DNA of 64,000 bases from Rhodobacteraceae bacterium CCMM004 (GTDB lineage: Bacteria; Pseudomonadota; Alphaproteobacteria; Rhodobacterales; Rhodobacteraceae): contig RZWH01000007.1 in the NCBI GenBank assembly GCA_004005435.1, positions 124,001 to 188,000 of the forward strand, written 5' to 3'. A model generated the notes under the pieces. The model was given only the letters and a program-made list of their open reading frames with translations. It had not been told where the DNA came from and made no database searches. Every line of letters starts with the position of its first letter. Positions within the stretch are counted from its first letter, which is position 1. The translations under genes and the position numbers were made by a program. Below, one piece after another: positions 31,351 to 41,749 of the stretch.

Positions 31351-31754
31351 GCGGCAAGCCGGTGGTGCTGGTCTCGGCGGTCGCGCTGATCGACCGCGAC
31401 GGCCGCGTGCTTCTGGCTCAGCGCCCGGCGGGCAAGTCCATGGCCGGTCTTTGGGAGTTTCCGGGCGGCAAGGTCGAGCCGGGCGAGACCCCCGAGGCCG
31501 CCCTGATCCGCGAGTTGCACGAAGAGTTGGGGATCGACACCTGGGCCAGTTGTCTGGCCCCCCTGACCTTTGCCAGCCACGGCTACGAGGACTTTCACTT
31601 GCTGATGCCGCTCTTCGCCTGCCGCAAATGGGAGGGGCAGCCGCATCCCCGCGAGGGCCAGTCGCTGGCTTGGGCGCGGGCGCGCGCGCTGCGCGACTAT
31701 CCCATGCCCCCCGCCGATCTGCCGCTCATTCCCGTCCTGATGGACTGGCTCTGA
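31347..31754 (+). CDS. mutT: 8-oxo-dGTP diphosphatase (MutT, Nudix family)
   Basis: 135-residue Nudix hydrolase that removes oxidised dGTP from the nucleotide pool. The Nudix box GGKVEPGETPEAALIRELHE, followed by ELGI, fits GX5EX7REUXEEXGU. The flanking phrases LLAQRPAGKSMAGLWEFPGGK and HGYEDFHLLMPLFAC are typical of MutT. The start is taken as TTG at 31347, which overlaps the argJ stop as TTGA and gives translational coupling; GTG codons at 31362 or 31365 are alternatives. Placement after argJ is common in Rhodobacteraceae. Confidence 0.94.
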   Translation: MSGKPVVLVSAVALIDRDGRVLLAQRPAGKSMAGLWEFPGGKVEPGETPEAALIRELHEELGIDTWASCLAPLTFASHGYEDFHLLMPLFACRKWEGQPHPREGQSLAWARARALRDYPMPPADLPLIPVLMDWL

Positions 31755-31765
31755 GGCCACAGGCG

Positions 31766-31776
31766 CCCCCCCCCCC
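31766..31776. repeat. C11 homopolymer tract
   Basis: Eleven consecutive C residues 12 bases after the mutT stop, in the 153-bp gap before the 43-codon gene. The tract is prone to slippage and to sequencing error. Confidence 0.9.
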
Positions 31777-31811
31777 AGCGCCCGCATCGTCCACGACCTG
31801 GTCAGAATTTC

Positions 31812-31825
31812 ATCACTATCGTGAT
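31812..31825. promoter_or_regulatory. Inverted repeat upstream of the 43-codon gene
   Basis: ATCAC-TATC-GTGAT, a 14-bp inverted repeat in a locally A+T-rich stretch about 80 bp before the small gene. It is a possible operator. Rightward of it, TTGGCT at 31842-31847 and the AT-rich ACTATGTCTATAG could form a promoter, but the match is loose. Confidence 0.3.
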
Positions 31826-31907
31826 ATATTCGCCGGAATCGTTGGCTCGCCGTAAACTATGTCTATAGGCTTTACGCTATCGGGTCCGTCACTGGGGAGA
31901 CTGAACC

Positions 31908-32039
31908 ATGGTCAAGACAATCGCGATCGGCAGCTGCGTGTCGGTGCAAGGCACGCTCGTCGGCAACCTGGCGGACGGCCGCATGGTGGTCCAGGTTGGC
32001 AACAAATCCTTTGCCGGGCGGCCTGTGTCCGCCTCCTAG
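31908..32039 (+). CDS. Small 43-residue protein of unknown function
   Basis: Short gene with a good ribosome site (GGGGAGA, 7 bases before ATG) and its own A+T-rich upstream region. The peptide begins MVKTIAIGSCVSVQGTLVGN and ends NKSFAGRPVSAS. The alternating hydrophobic pattern (SVQGTLVGN, RMVVQVGN) suggests a small beta-barrel or SH3/OB-like strand set. Similar short proteins starting with an IGSC-VQGT phrase occur, as I recall, in other Rhodobacteraceae, sometimes mislabelled as translation initiation factor 2; I cannot verify this here. It converges on infB, with a hairpin between them. No function is assigned. Confidence 0.65.
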   Translation: MVKTIAIGSCVSVQGTLVGNLADGRMVVQVGNKSFAGRPVSAS

Positions 32040-32078
32040 ACCACTCCGGCGGAGCGCGCTGCGCACCGCCGACGGCCA

Positions 32079-32097
32079 CTCCCCGCAACGCGGGGAG
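32079..32097. terminator. Hairpin at the end of infB
   Basis: Perfect 8-bp inverted repeat CTCCCCGC / GCGGGGAG with a 3-nt loop, six bases past the infB stop and 40 bases past the small gene's stop. It is very stable but without a T-run; probably a shared 3'-end structure for the convergent transcripts. Confidence 0.5.
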
Positions 32098-32102
32098 GGC
32101 GA

Positions 32103-34601
<2,499 letters not shown>

Positions 34602-34606
34602 CGAGT

Positions 34607-35230
34607 CTACTTTACCTTTCCGGCGGCGGATCCGCCGTCACGTTCGCGAACGCCTGAAAGCCGCACGGCGTCGTCCCTGAACCTGTCAGCGAGTCCGCCT
34701 GCGGCAAGCGCCGCATGTATCACATGTTCCCGACCGAAGGACAAACCCAATTCTCGGGCCGTCAAAACGTCGAAATAACTGCCCCGTCCGCCCGGCGGGC
34801 GGAGCTTGGTCTTGCCCCGGTCCGAGCCGTCGGAGGCCTGGAGCAGGATCGTCGCCTCGCCCTTTTCGAGCCAGGTCTTGACCTTTTCGTAGCCCGCCAC
34901 CGCCGCGCCCGCCTTGCGCGCCAGGGACAGTCGCTCCTGCACCCGGTGCAGGAGCGCGGCCTCGACCAGGTCGATCAGCCCCTCGGGCACCGTGACCGCC
35001 TGCTTGGCCCCGCGGGCGAAGAGCCGTTTCTTCACCGCCGTCTCCAGCGCCGACCGCTCGGCCGAGACATAGAAACCCCGGCCCGGCAGACGTGCGGCGA
35101 CGTCCGGCACGACCTGCGCCTCGGGCCCGACGACGAACCGGATCAGCCCCCTCTTTGGGTGCACCTCTCCGGTCGCCAGACAGCGCCGCTCGGGGGCGTC
35201 GGTATCGCGGGGACGTCCGCCGCGCGGCAT
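34607..35230 (-). CDS. ylxR: YlxR RNA-binding protein with C-terminal L7Ae-like domain
   Basis: 207-residue protein between nusA and infB. The N-terminal YlxR (DUF448) domain shows [19 protein letters not shown] and the GRGFYVS motif (about 16-60). The second half (about 85-165) has an eL30/L7Ae-like pattern with [19 protein letters not shown] and [10 protein letters not shown], a known fusion in Alphaproteobacteria. Both domains bind RNA, and YlxR homologues have been linked to transcription regulation and RNase P; the precise role here is unknown. It starts six bases after nusA. Confidence 0.92.
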   Translation of the reverse strand: MPRGGRPRDTDAPERRCLATGEVHPKRGLIRFVVGPEAQVVPDVAARLPGRGFYVSAERSALETAVKKRLFARGAKQAVTVPEGLIDLVEAALLHRVQERLSLARKAGAAVAGYEKVKTWLEKGEATILLQASDGSDRGKTKLRPPGGRGSYFDVLTARELGLSFGREHVIHAALAAGGLADRFRDDAVRLSGVRERDGGSAAGKVK

Positions 35231-35236
35231 CGTAGA

Positions 35237-36862
35237 TTACTCCTCCTGCGCCTCGGGGTCCAGGGCCGCGCCCTCTTCGTCCTCGGCCGCGACCAGGTCG
35301 TCGGGATCGACCCAGCCCAACTGGATCCGCGCCGTCATGACCATCGCCTGGGCCTCTTCGAGGTCCACGTCGAAGGGTTCGAGCACGCCGTCGTCCTTGA
35401 CCCGCTCGCCGTCCACCGTGGTCCAGCCGCCGGCCAGCTCCCAGTCGGCGCAGGTGGCAAAGTCCTCCAGCGTCTTCACCCCGTCTTCGGCCAGGGCCAC
35501 GATCATCTGCGGGGTCAGTCCCTCGAAGTCCACGAGGCTGTCCTCGACCCCCAGTTCGCGGGCGCGCTCCAGCGCCTTGCGGTTCTGTTCGTCGATGTAG
35601 TCGCGGGCGCGGGCCTGAAGCTCTTCGGCCGTGCCCTCGTCCACGCCGTCGATCACGAGCAGCTCGTCGGCCTCCACATAGGCGACTTCTTCCAACGAGG
35701 TGAAGCCCTCGGCGACCAGGAGCTGGGCGAAGAACTCGTCCAGATCCAGCGTGTCCATAAACAGCTTGGTCCGCTCTTCAAACTCGGCCTGGCGGCGCTG
35801 GCTCTCTTCTTCCTCGGTCATGATGTCGATGTCGAGGCCGGTGAGCTGGCTGGCCAGGCGCACGTTCTGGCCGCGGCGGCCGATGGCGAGGCTCAGTTGC
35901 TCGTCCGGCACGACGACCTCGATCCGCTCCGCGTCTTCGTCCAGCACCACCTTGGACACCTCGGCCGGTTGCAGCGCGTTGACCAGGAATGTCGGCACGT
36001 CCTCGTTCCAGGGGATGATGTCGATCTTTTCGCCCTGAAGCTCGTTCACCACCGCCTGCACGCGGCTGCCGCGCATACCGACGCAGGCGCCGACCGGGTC
36101 GATGGAGCTGTCGTAGGAGATGACGGCGATCTTGGCGCGCGACCCGGGGTCGCGGGCGCAGGCCTTGATCTCGATGATGCCGTCATAGATCTCGGGCACC
36201 TCCATCTTGAACAGCTCTTCCATGAACTCGGGCGCGGTGCGGCTGAGGAAGATCTGCGGGCCCCGCGGCTCGCGGCGCACATCCTTGATGTAGACGCGGA
36301 TGCGGTCGTTGGGGCGATAGCTCTCGCGCCCGATCTTCTCGTTGCGACGCAGCACCGCCTCGCCCCGGCCGATGTCGACGATGACGTTGCCGTATTCCTC
36401 GCGTTTGACGACGCCGTTGATGATGGTGCCGGCGCGGTCCTTGAACTCTTCGTATTGGCGGTCGCGCTCGGCCTCGCGGACCTTTTGCAGGATCACCTGC
36501 TTCGCCGACTGGGCCGCAATCCGGCCCATCTCGACCGGCGGCACCTCGTCGCGGATCTCGTCGCCGGGCTTGGGGTCTTCGAGATACTGCTTGGCCTGCT
36601 CGGGGGTGAGCTGCGCCTGGTAGTTCTCCAGCTCCTCGGTCTCGGGGTCGATGACCGTGCGGACGCGGGTGAAGGTCGCCTTGCCCGTCTTGCGGTCGAT
36701 GGACACGCGGATGTCCATTTCGGCGCCGTAGCGGCTCTTGGCCGCGCGCGCCAGGCTCTCTTCCATGGCCTCGACCACGAGACCCGGATCGATCATCTTT
36801 TCCCGCGCCACCGCCTCGGCGGTTTGCAGGAGTTCGAGCTGGTTGGCAGAGGTGATGGCCAT
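35237..36862 (-). CDS. nusA: Transcription termination/antitermination protein NusA
   Basis: 541-residue RNA polymerase-associated factor for pausing, termination and antitermination. Domain order is an N-terminal polymerase-binding domain (1-130), S1 (about 137-200), two KH domains (to about 350, with GMRGSRVQAVVNEL and AIGRRGQNVRLASQL) and C-terminal acidic repeats ending in a strongly acidic tail. The family start MAITSANQLELLQTAE fixes the ATG at 36862, with GAAGGA upstream inside the rimP end. The longer frame to 36898 is not needed. It follows rimP by seven bases. Its operon leader carries a terminator-like structure, so NusA may influence its own expression. Confidence 0.98.
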   Translation of the reverse strand: MAITSANQLELLQTAEAVAREKMIDPGLVVEAMEESLARAAKSRYGAEMDIRVSIDRKTGKATFTRVRTVIDPETEELENYQAQLTPEQAKQYLEDPKPGDEIRDEVPPVEMGRIAAQSAKQVILQKVREAERDRQYEEFKDRAGTIINGVVKREEYGNVIVDIGRGEAVLRRNEKIGRESYRPNDRIRVYIKDVRREPRGPQIFLSRTAPEFMEELFKMEVPEIYDGIIEIKACARDPGSRAKIAVISYDSSIDPVGACVGMRGSRVQAVVNELQGEKIDIIPWNEDVPTFLVNALQPAEVSKVVLDEDAERIEVVVPDEQLSLAIGRRGQNVRLASQLTGLDIDIMTEEEESQRRQAEFEERTKLFMDTLDLDEFFAQLLVAEGFTSLEEVAYVEADELLVIDGVDEGTAEELQARARDYIDEQNRKALERARELGVEDSLVDFEGLTPQMIVALAEDGVKTLEDFATCADWELAGGWTTVDGERVKDDGVLEPFDVDLEEAQAMVMTARIQLGWVDPDDLVAAEDEEGAALDPEAQEE

Positions 36863-36869
36863 GTGCTGG

Positions 36870-37466
36870 TCAGTCCTTCTGATCGGGAAGACGCGCATCG
36901 TCTTCGCTGTCGATGATGGTTTCGATGTCGTCGAATTGGCTCTGGTCGATCTCGCCGGCGTCCTTGCGGGCGCGCAGGACGTCGCGGATCAGGTCGTCGG
37001 TCAGCACCAGCTTGGCCTCGGTGAGCCAGTCGAACTGCAACCCTATGGTGCCCTCGTCGATCTCGATCAGCACTTCGGACCCTTCGGTGCCCGCGACCAC
37101 GCCCTTGAACCGGCGGCGCCCGTCGATGGTCTCGGCCGTCTCGATCTTGGCCACGTAGCCCTGCCAGCGGTCGAAATCCTTGAGCCGGGTGAGCGGACGG
37201 TCGATGCCGGGGCTGGAGACCTCCAGCGTATAGGCGTCCTCGATGGGATCCTCGACATCCAGGATCGCGCTCAGCTCGGTCGAGATGCGGGCGCAGTCGT
37301 CGACCTCGATGCCGCCGCCCTCGCGGTCGGCCATGATCTGGACCGTGGGCGTCTTGCCGCCCATGTAGCGCACGCGCACCAGCTCGAACCCCATGCCTTC
37401 GATGGCGGGGGCGATCACCTCGGCGAGGCGGCGGTCGATGCTGGCTTTGGCGACGAGGTCGGACAT
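36870..37466 (-). CDS. rimP: Ribosome maturation factor RimP
   Basis: 198-residue factor needed for 30S subunit maturation. The alpha/beta N-terminal domain has [12 protein letters not shown] and the family signature [14 protein letters not shown]; the C-terminal SH3-like domain includes [10 protein letters not shown]. The tail after about residue 165 is acidic. The family N terminus places the start at 37466, with AAGG upstream. It is the first gene of the rimP-nusA-ylxR-infB operon; its untranslated leader contains a promoter, a possible antiterminator and an intrinsic terminator. Confidence 0.96.
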   Translation of the reverse strand: MSDLVAKASIDRRLAEVIAPAIEGMGFELVRVRYMGGKTPTVQIMADREGGGIEVDDCARISTELSAILDVEDPIEDAYTLEVSSPGIDRPLTRLKDFDRWQGYVAKIETAETIDGRRRFKGVVAGTEGSEVLIEIDEGTIGLQFDWLTEAKLVLTDDLIRDVLRARKDAGEIDQSQFDDIETIIDSEDDARLPDQKD

Positions 37467-37485
37467 GGGCGGGCCTTGGGTCACG

Positions 37486-37509
37486 AAAAAACGGGCGCGC
37501 GGCCCGTTT
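37486..37509 (-). terminator. Intrinsic terminator in the rimP leader (attenuator candidate)
   Basis: Read leftward: AAACGGGC, a 5-nt loop, GCCCGTTT, then a run of six T ending at 37486. The run ends 20 bases before the rimP ATG. An 8-bp complement of the 5' arm (CGGGCCGC on the plus strand at 37545-37552, matching GCGGCCCG at 37499-37506) could form an alternative, terminator-blocking stem. Confidence 0.75.
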
Positions 37510-37562
37510 CGGATGATCCGGTGGCTGCCGGGGGTGGAGGCCGGCGGGCCGCTGTCATCGGT

Positions 37563-37591
37563 CACATAGGCCAATCGGCGGGGCCGCGCAA
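37563..37591 (-). promoter_or_regulatory. Candidate promoter of the rimP operon
   Basis: Leftward -35 TTGCGC (37591-37586), 17-bp spacer, -10 TATGTG (37568-37563). Start of transcription would be near 37556, placing the possible antiterminator arm at the very 5' end of the RNA and the terminator about 50 nt in. Confidence 0.45.
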
Positions 37592-37688
37592 GGGGGCCTC
37601 CCCCAGCAACGCGTCAGAGAGCGGCCCTGCGGAGCAGTTTACGCCTTCGGCGAAGATGTTTGGAAAGGGCAGTTGGGGCCGGATGGTC

Positions 37689-38333
37689 TCAATGCTCGTC
37701 CCGCGCGGTCCATTTCAGATCGTGATGCGAGCCGTCGCAATAGGGCTTGTTGCCCGAGAGCCCGCAGCGGCAGAGCACATAGCGGTCCTCGGTTCCGCCT
37801 TCGCCCGGCAGGCCGTCTCCCGTGTCGAGCGCGGGGCCGGTAACCCACAACGGTCCATCGGGCTGCACCTCAATCTGGGCGCGGGTCTCCAGCACCTTGT
37901 GGGTCGGCGTGCCGTCCTCCATCACCCTGAGCGCGCCCGAGGGACAGCCCCGCACCGCTGCCAGCACCTGCCGCGCGTCGGCGCGGTCGGGGTCGATCCA
38001 AGGCTTGCGGTCGGGGTCGAAGACCTCGGGCTGCGACCGCACGCACACCGCAGCGTGCGAGCAGATCCGCGGGTTGTAGAGCACGGTGATCTCGCGCCCC
38101 TCGTAGGTCAGCACCGTGTCCTTGCCCGCCGCATCGGCCTCGGCCGGCTGCTGCACGCCGCAACGGGTATGGGTGCCGTCACAGAACGGCTTGTCGGCGG
38201 AGCGGCCGCAACGGCAGAGCGCCTGGGTCTCGCCCGGGTCCACCTCGAGCAGGGTGCCGTCGGCGTCCTTGAGGCTCTCCAGCCCCTCGACCAGAAACGG
38301 TCCGTCGTCCTTGTAGGTGATCTTTGCCGCCAT
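37689..38333 (-). CDS. CDGSH iron-sulfur protein with two CDGSH motifs around a Fer4_19 domain
   Basis: 214-residue soluble iron-sulfur protein. N-terminal CDGSH variant CRCGRSADKPFCDGTH (about 40-55, final Ser replaced by Thr) and a canonical C-terminal CRCGLSGNKPYCDGSH (about 188-203) each should hold a [2Fe-2S] cluster through three Cys and one His. Between them lies a divergent ferredoxin-like (Fer4_19) segment with cysteines in YNPRICSHAAVC and RGCPSGAL. Electron transfer or cluster storage is likely; the partner is unknown. Start is the ATG at 38333 with GGAGGA upstream; the frame extends to 38390 without family similarity. Confidence 0.9.
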   Translation of the reverse strand: MAAKITYKDDGPFLVEGLESLKDADGTLLEVDPGETQALCRCGRSADKPFCDGTHTRCGVQQPAEADAAGKDTVLTYEGREITVLYNPRICSHAAVCVRSQPEVFDPDRKPWIDPDRADARQVLAAVRGCPSGALRVMEDGTPTHKVLETRAQIEVQPDGPLWVTGPALDTGDGLPGEGGTEDRYVLCRCGLSGNKPYCDGSHHDLKWTARDEH

Positions 38334-38387
38334 TGCCGGTCCTCCGTTCGGTCTGACAAACCGACCTAGCGGTCGAGCGGCGCGGGA

Positions 38388-38434
38388 CAAGCCGCGTCGA
38401 CGCGGCTTGGGAAGGGCCTTCCAAGGCCCTTCCC
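38388..38434. repeat. Two abutting palindromes downstream of the ABC operon
   Basis: First palindrome 38388-38409: arm CAAGCCGC, core GTCGAC, matching right arm. Second 38409-38434: arm GGGAAGGGCC, core TTCCAA, matching right arm; its central 20 bp differ by one base from the fourth palindrome at 41824-41845. They lie between the substrate-binding protein stop and the CDGSH gene and may terminate or stabilise the ABC transcript. Confidence 0.85.
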
Positions 38435-38446
38435 CCTCGGATCAGG

Positions 38447-40000
38447 TCAGCTGAACCACCAGCGTTCGGCCATGCGGGCGTTGTCCATCTGCCAGAGGTT
38501 GCCGATGGTGTCGGGCGTGCCGACCTTGGACGAGATCGCCTGGACGTAGTTGGCGAACATGGGCACCAGAACGCCGCCCTCGTCGCGCAGGATTTGCTGC
38601 ATCTCGAAGTACTGGTCCCGGCGGCTGTCGCTGTCGAGGTTGGCCCGGGCCATGACCAGAAGTTCCTGGAATCGTGCGCTGTCCTTTTCGTCCCACTGGC
38701 TGTCGTTCCAGGGCACGCCGGCCTCGTAGGCGGTGGAGAACATCCAGTCTTCGGTCGCCCGGCCCGACCAGTAGCAGGCGCAGAACGGCTTTTTCAGCCA
38801 GACGTTGGACCAGTAGCCGTCCGACGGCTCCTGCACGACGCGGATGTTGATGCCCGCTGCACCGGCCGAGGCCTGGAACAGCTGCGCCGCATCGACCGCG
38901 CCGGTGAACGCCGCCTCGGAGGCCGACAGCTCGATGTCGAGCGAGTCGAGGCCCGCCTCCTTGAGATAGAACTTGGCCTGGTCGGGGTCGTAGGCCAGTT
39001 GCTCCATCTCGCCATGGTAGTACTGGTTGGCCGGGCCGATGGGGGTATCGTTGCCGACGACGCCGTGGCCGAGCAGGATCTTGTCCACCATCTCCTGCCG
39101 GTTGATGCCGTATTTCAACGCTTTGCGGACGTTGACCTGATCGAAGGGCGAGATGTCGGTCAGCATCGGGAAGGTGTACTGCTGGTTGCAGGGCACCTCC
39201 TGGATCATGACGTTGGGGTTGGCCTTGAGCAGCGCCTCGGTCTTGAAGTCGATGCGGTTGATCGCGTCCACCTGGCCGGTCATCAGTGCGTTCATCCGCG
39301 CGGTGGAGTCGTTGATCGCGATATACTCGATCTCGTCGAAGTGGCCAGCGGTGTCGCCCTTGTAGTGGTCGGGCACGCGGCGGCCGACAAAGCGCACGCC
39401 GGGCTCGAAGCTGACGACGCTGTAGAGGCCGGTGCCGATGCCCTGTTGGATTGCCTCTTCGATCTGACCGGCGGGATAGATCAGGATGTGATAATCGCTG
39501 ACCAGGTAGGGGAAGTCGGCCGAGCCGGCCTTGAGCACGAACTGGACCTGGTGCTCGCCCAGCTTCTTCATCTCCTCGATGGTCTCGACGATGGGCTTGG
39601 CGGCGGACTTGGACTCCTCGCCCAGGTGCATCTGGAACGACTCGATCACGTCGTCGGCGCCGAAGGCCTTGCCGTTGTGGAACGTCACGCCCTGGCGCAG
39701 GTTGAAGGTCCAGGTCTTGGCGTCAGAGGACGCCTCCCAGCTCTCGGCCAGTTCGCCCTGGAGCGAGCCGTCGGCGGCGATCATCGTGAGGTTGTCGAAG
39801 ACGGACCCCTGGGCCGAGGCGATCATGAACAGGTCGGAATGTGTGCGGCCGTCCCAGCTGTCGGAGGTGTTGGCGCCGTTCATCCCGGCGCGAAGGCGGC
39901 CGCCCTTCTTGGCCTGCGCCCGGAGCGGCAGGCCTGTGGCGGCGAGGACGCCCGCGGCGGCACCGGAGCGCAGAAGGCCGCGTCGTGAAATGCGTGTCAT
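38447..40000 (-). CDS. ABC transporter substrate-binding protein, peptide/oligopeptide type (family 5)
   Basis: 517-residue periplasmic SBP_bac_5 protein. A twin-arginine signal (MTRISRRGLLRSG followed by a hydrophobic stretch and RAQA) suggests Tat export. GELAESWEASSDAKTWTFNLRQGVTFHNG and FDQVNVRKALKYGINRQEMVD are typical of dipeptide/oligopeptide-binding proteins. Start ATG at 40000 has GGGAGA upstream. It is the last gene of a leftward operon after two permeases and a fused ATPase; being promoter-distal is unusual for the component needed in excess. Substrate (peptide, nickel, opine or glycoside) cannot be told from sequence. Confidence 0.93.
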   Translation of the reverse strand: MTRISRRGLLRSGAAAGVLAATGLPLRAQAKKGGRLRAGMNGANTSDSWDGRTHSDLFMIASAQGSVFDNLTMIAADGSLQGELAESWEASSDAKTWTFNLRQGVTFHNGKAFGADDVIESFQMHLGEESKSAAKPIVETIEEMKKLGEHQVQFVLKAGSADFPYLVSDYHILIYPAGQIEEAIQQGIGTGLYSVVSFEPGVRFVGRRVPDHYKGDTAGHFDEIEYIAINDSTARMNALMTGQVDAINRIDFKTEALLKANPNVMIQEVPCNQQYTFPMLTDISPFDQVNVRKALKYGINRQEMVDKILLGHGVVGNDTPIGPANQYYHGEMEQLAYDPDQAKFYLKEAGLDSLDIELSASEAAFTGAVDAAQLFQASAGAAGINIRVVQEPSDGYWSNVWLKKPFCACYWSGRATEDWMFSTAYEAGVPWNDSQWDEKDSARFQELLVMARANLDSDSRRDQYFEMQQILRDEGGVLVPMFANYVQAISSKVGTPDTIGNLWQMDNARMAERWWFS

Positions 40001-40065
40001 GTGGTCTCTCCCTGTCGGTTTTGGGCGGGACATCGCCCGCGCCTCGATCTCATCCCTGATTCGGG

Positions 40066-41727
40066 TCACATCTTATCAACGGCGGCGTCGCCGATGTTAT
40101 CAACTCCCCGTTCGGCCAGCAGGTCGGTCAGCCAGTCGGGATCCATCTCGGGCACCGAACTGAGCAACAGGTCGGTGTAGGGGTGGTGCGGCGGCTGGAA
40201 CATGTCGCGTTTGCCGCCCTGTTCCACCACGCGGCCGTCCTTCATCACCACCACCTCGTCGGCAATGGCGCGGACCGTGGCCAGGTCGTGGGTGATGAAC
40301 ATATAGCTCAGCCCCAGCTCGTCCTGGAGCCGGGCCAAGAGGCGCAAGATGCCTTCGGCCACCAGTTGGTCGAGGGCGCTGGTCACCTCGTCGCAGATGA
40401 TGAACTTGGGATCGGCGGCCAGCGCGCGGGCGATGCCCACCCTCTGTTTCTGCCCGCCCGACAGCTCGGAGGGCAGCCGGTCGATATACTGCGCCGGGGG
40501 CATTTCGATGGCGTCCAACAGCTCTTCGACCCGGGCGCGTTTTCCCTTGCCCTTCATCCGCCCGTAGAACTGCACCGGGCGGCCGATGATCTCGCCGATT
40601 GTCTTGCGCGGATTCAACGCGGTGTCGGCCATCTGATAAATCATCTGCACTTGCCGGAGCTGGTCGCGCGAGCGCTGGCGGTAGTCGGCGGGGAGCGGCA
40701 CGCCCTCCAGTTCGATCTGCCCCGACACCGGCGGCAGCAATCCGGTGATGCAGCGGGCGGCGGTGGACTTGCCCGACCCGCTCTCGCCCACCACCGCGAC
40801 GGTGCGCCCGGCATGGATGTCGAAACTGACGTCGTGCAGCACCTCGACCGTGCCATAGGCCGCCGTGATGCCATTCACGGAAATCACCGGCACGGCATCG
40901 ACGGCCGGAGCAGGCTTGGCCGGCCGTTCGAAACTGCGGACGGCCCACAACGACTTGGTATAGTCCTGCTGCGGGCTCGACAGCATGGTGCGGGTGTCTG
41001 CCTCCTCGACCTCTTCGCCCTTCAGCAGGACCTTGATGCGGTCGGCCATCTGCGCGACCACCGCCAGGTCGTGGGTGATGTAGATGGCCGCGGTGTCGAA
41101 ATCCTCGACGATCTTGCGGATCGCGGCCAGCACCTCGATCTGCGTGGTGACATCCAGCGCCGTGGTCGGCTCGTCGAAGATGATCAGATCCGGGCGGCAA
41201 GACATGGCCATCGCCGTCATCGCCCGCTGCAACTGCCCGCCCGAGACCTGGTGGGGATAGCGGAACCCGATCTCTTCGGGGTTCGGCAGGCGCAGCCGGG
41301 CGTAGAGCTCCATCGCGTCGGCCTCGCTGTCGGCGCGACCCTCGACGCCGTGCTGCACCGGCGCCTCGGTGTGTTGGTCGATGATCTTGTGCGCGGGGTT
41401 GAAGCTGGCCGCGGCCGACTGCGCGACATAGGCGATGCGCTTGCCCAGCAGGTTGCGCTTCACGTCGGCCGAGGCGTTCACCAGGTCGACGCCGTCGAAC
41501 TCCACCGACCCGCCAGCGATGCGCACGCCGTCGCGGGTGAACCCCATGGCGGCCAGGCCGACGGTGGACTTTCCCGCCCCGCTTTCGCCGATCAGTCCCA
41601 GGACCTCGCCCTTGTGCAGATCGAAGGAGACGCCCTTGACGATGGGGATCCACTCCTCGTCCGAACGTCCCTCCAGGTGCAGGTCGCAGACGCGCAGGAG
41701 ACGGTCGCGGTGGCTCTTGTCGGTCAT
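40066..41727 (-). CDS. ABC transporter ATP-binding protein, two fused ATPase domains (DppD-DppF type)
   Basis: 553-residue cytoplasmic ATPase with two complete cassettes. First: Walker A GESGAGKST (about 44-52), signature VSGGQLQRA, Walker B LIIFDEPTTALD. Second: Walker A GESGSGKST (about 316-324), signature LSGGQKQRVGIARAL, Walker B FIICDEVTSALD. The end GRVVEQGGKRDMFQPPHHPYTDLLLSSVP is the oligopeptide/dipeptide importer C-terminal region. One protein supplies both ATPase subunits. Start ATG at 41727 with CGGAGA upstream; a frame open to 41826 runs through the palindromes and is not used. Confidence 0.95.
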   Translation of the reverse strand: MTDKSHRDRLLRVCDLHLEGRSDEEWIPIVKGVSFDLHKGEVLGLIGESGAGKSTVGLAAMGFTRDGVRIAGGSVEFDGVDLVNASADVKRNLLGKRIAYVAQSAAASFNPAHKIIDQHTEAPVQHGVEGRADSEADAMELYARLRLPNPEEIGFRYPHQVSGGQLQRAMTAMAMSCRPDLIIFDEPTTALDVTTQIEVLAAIRKIVEDFDTAAIYITHDLAVVAQMADRIKVLLKGEEVEEADTRTMLSSPQQDYTKSLWAVRSFERPAKPAPAVDAVPVISVNGITAAYGTVEVLHDVSFDIHAGRTVAVVGESGSGKSTAARCITGLLPPVSGQIELEGVPLPADYRQRSRDQLRQVQMIYQMADTALNPRKTIGEIIGRPVQFYGRMKGKGKRARVEELLDAIEMPPAQYIDRLPSELSGGQKQRVGIARALAADPKFIICDEVTSALDQLVAEGILRLLARLQDELGLSYMFITHDLATVRAIADEVVVMKDGRVVEQGGKRDMFQPPHHPYTDLLLSSVPEMDPDWLTDLLAERGVDNIGDAAVDKM

Positions 41728-41749
41728 CGGGCGGTCTCCGTCTGGCGGG

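Noticed and set aside
34715-36916. Long plus-strand frame opposite nusA and ylxR.
   Set aside because: Shadow of the nusA codon pattern; no start signal and no domain similarity.
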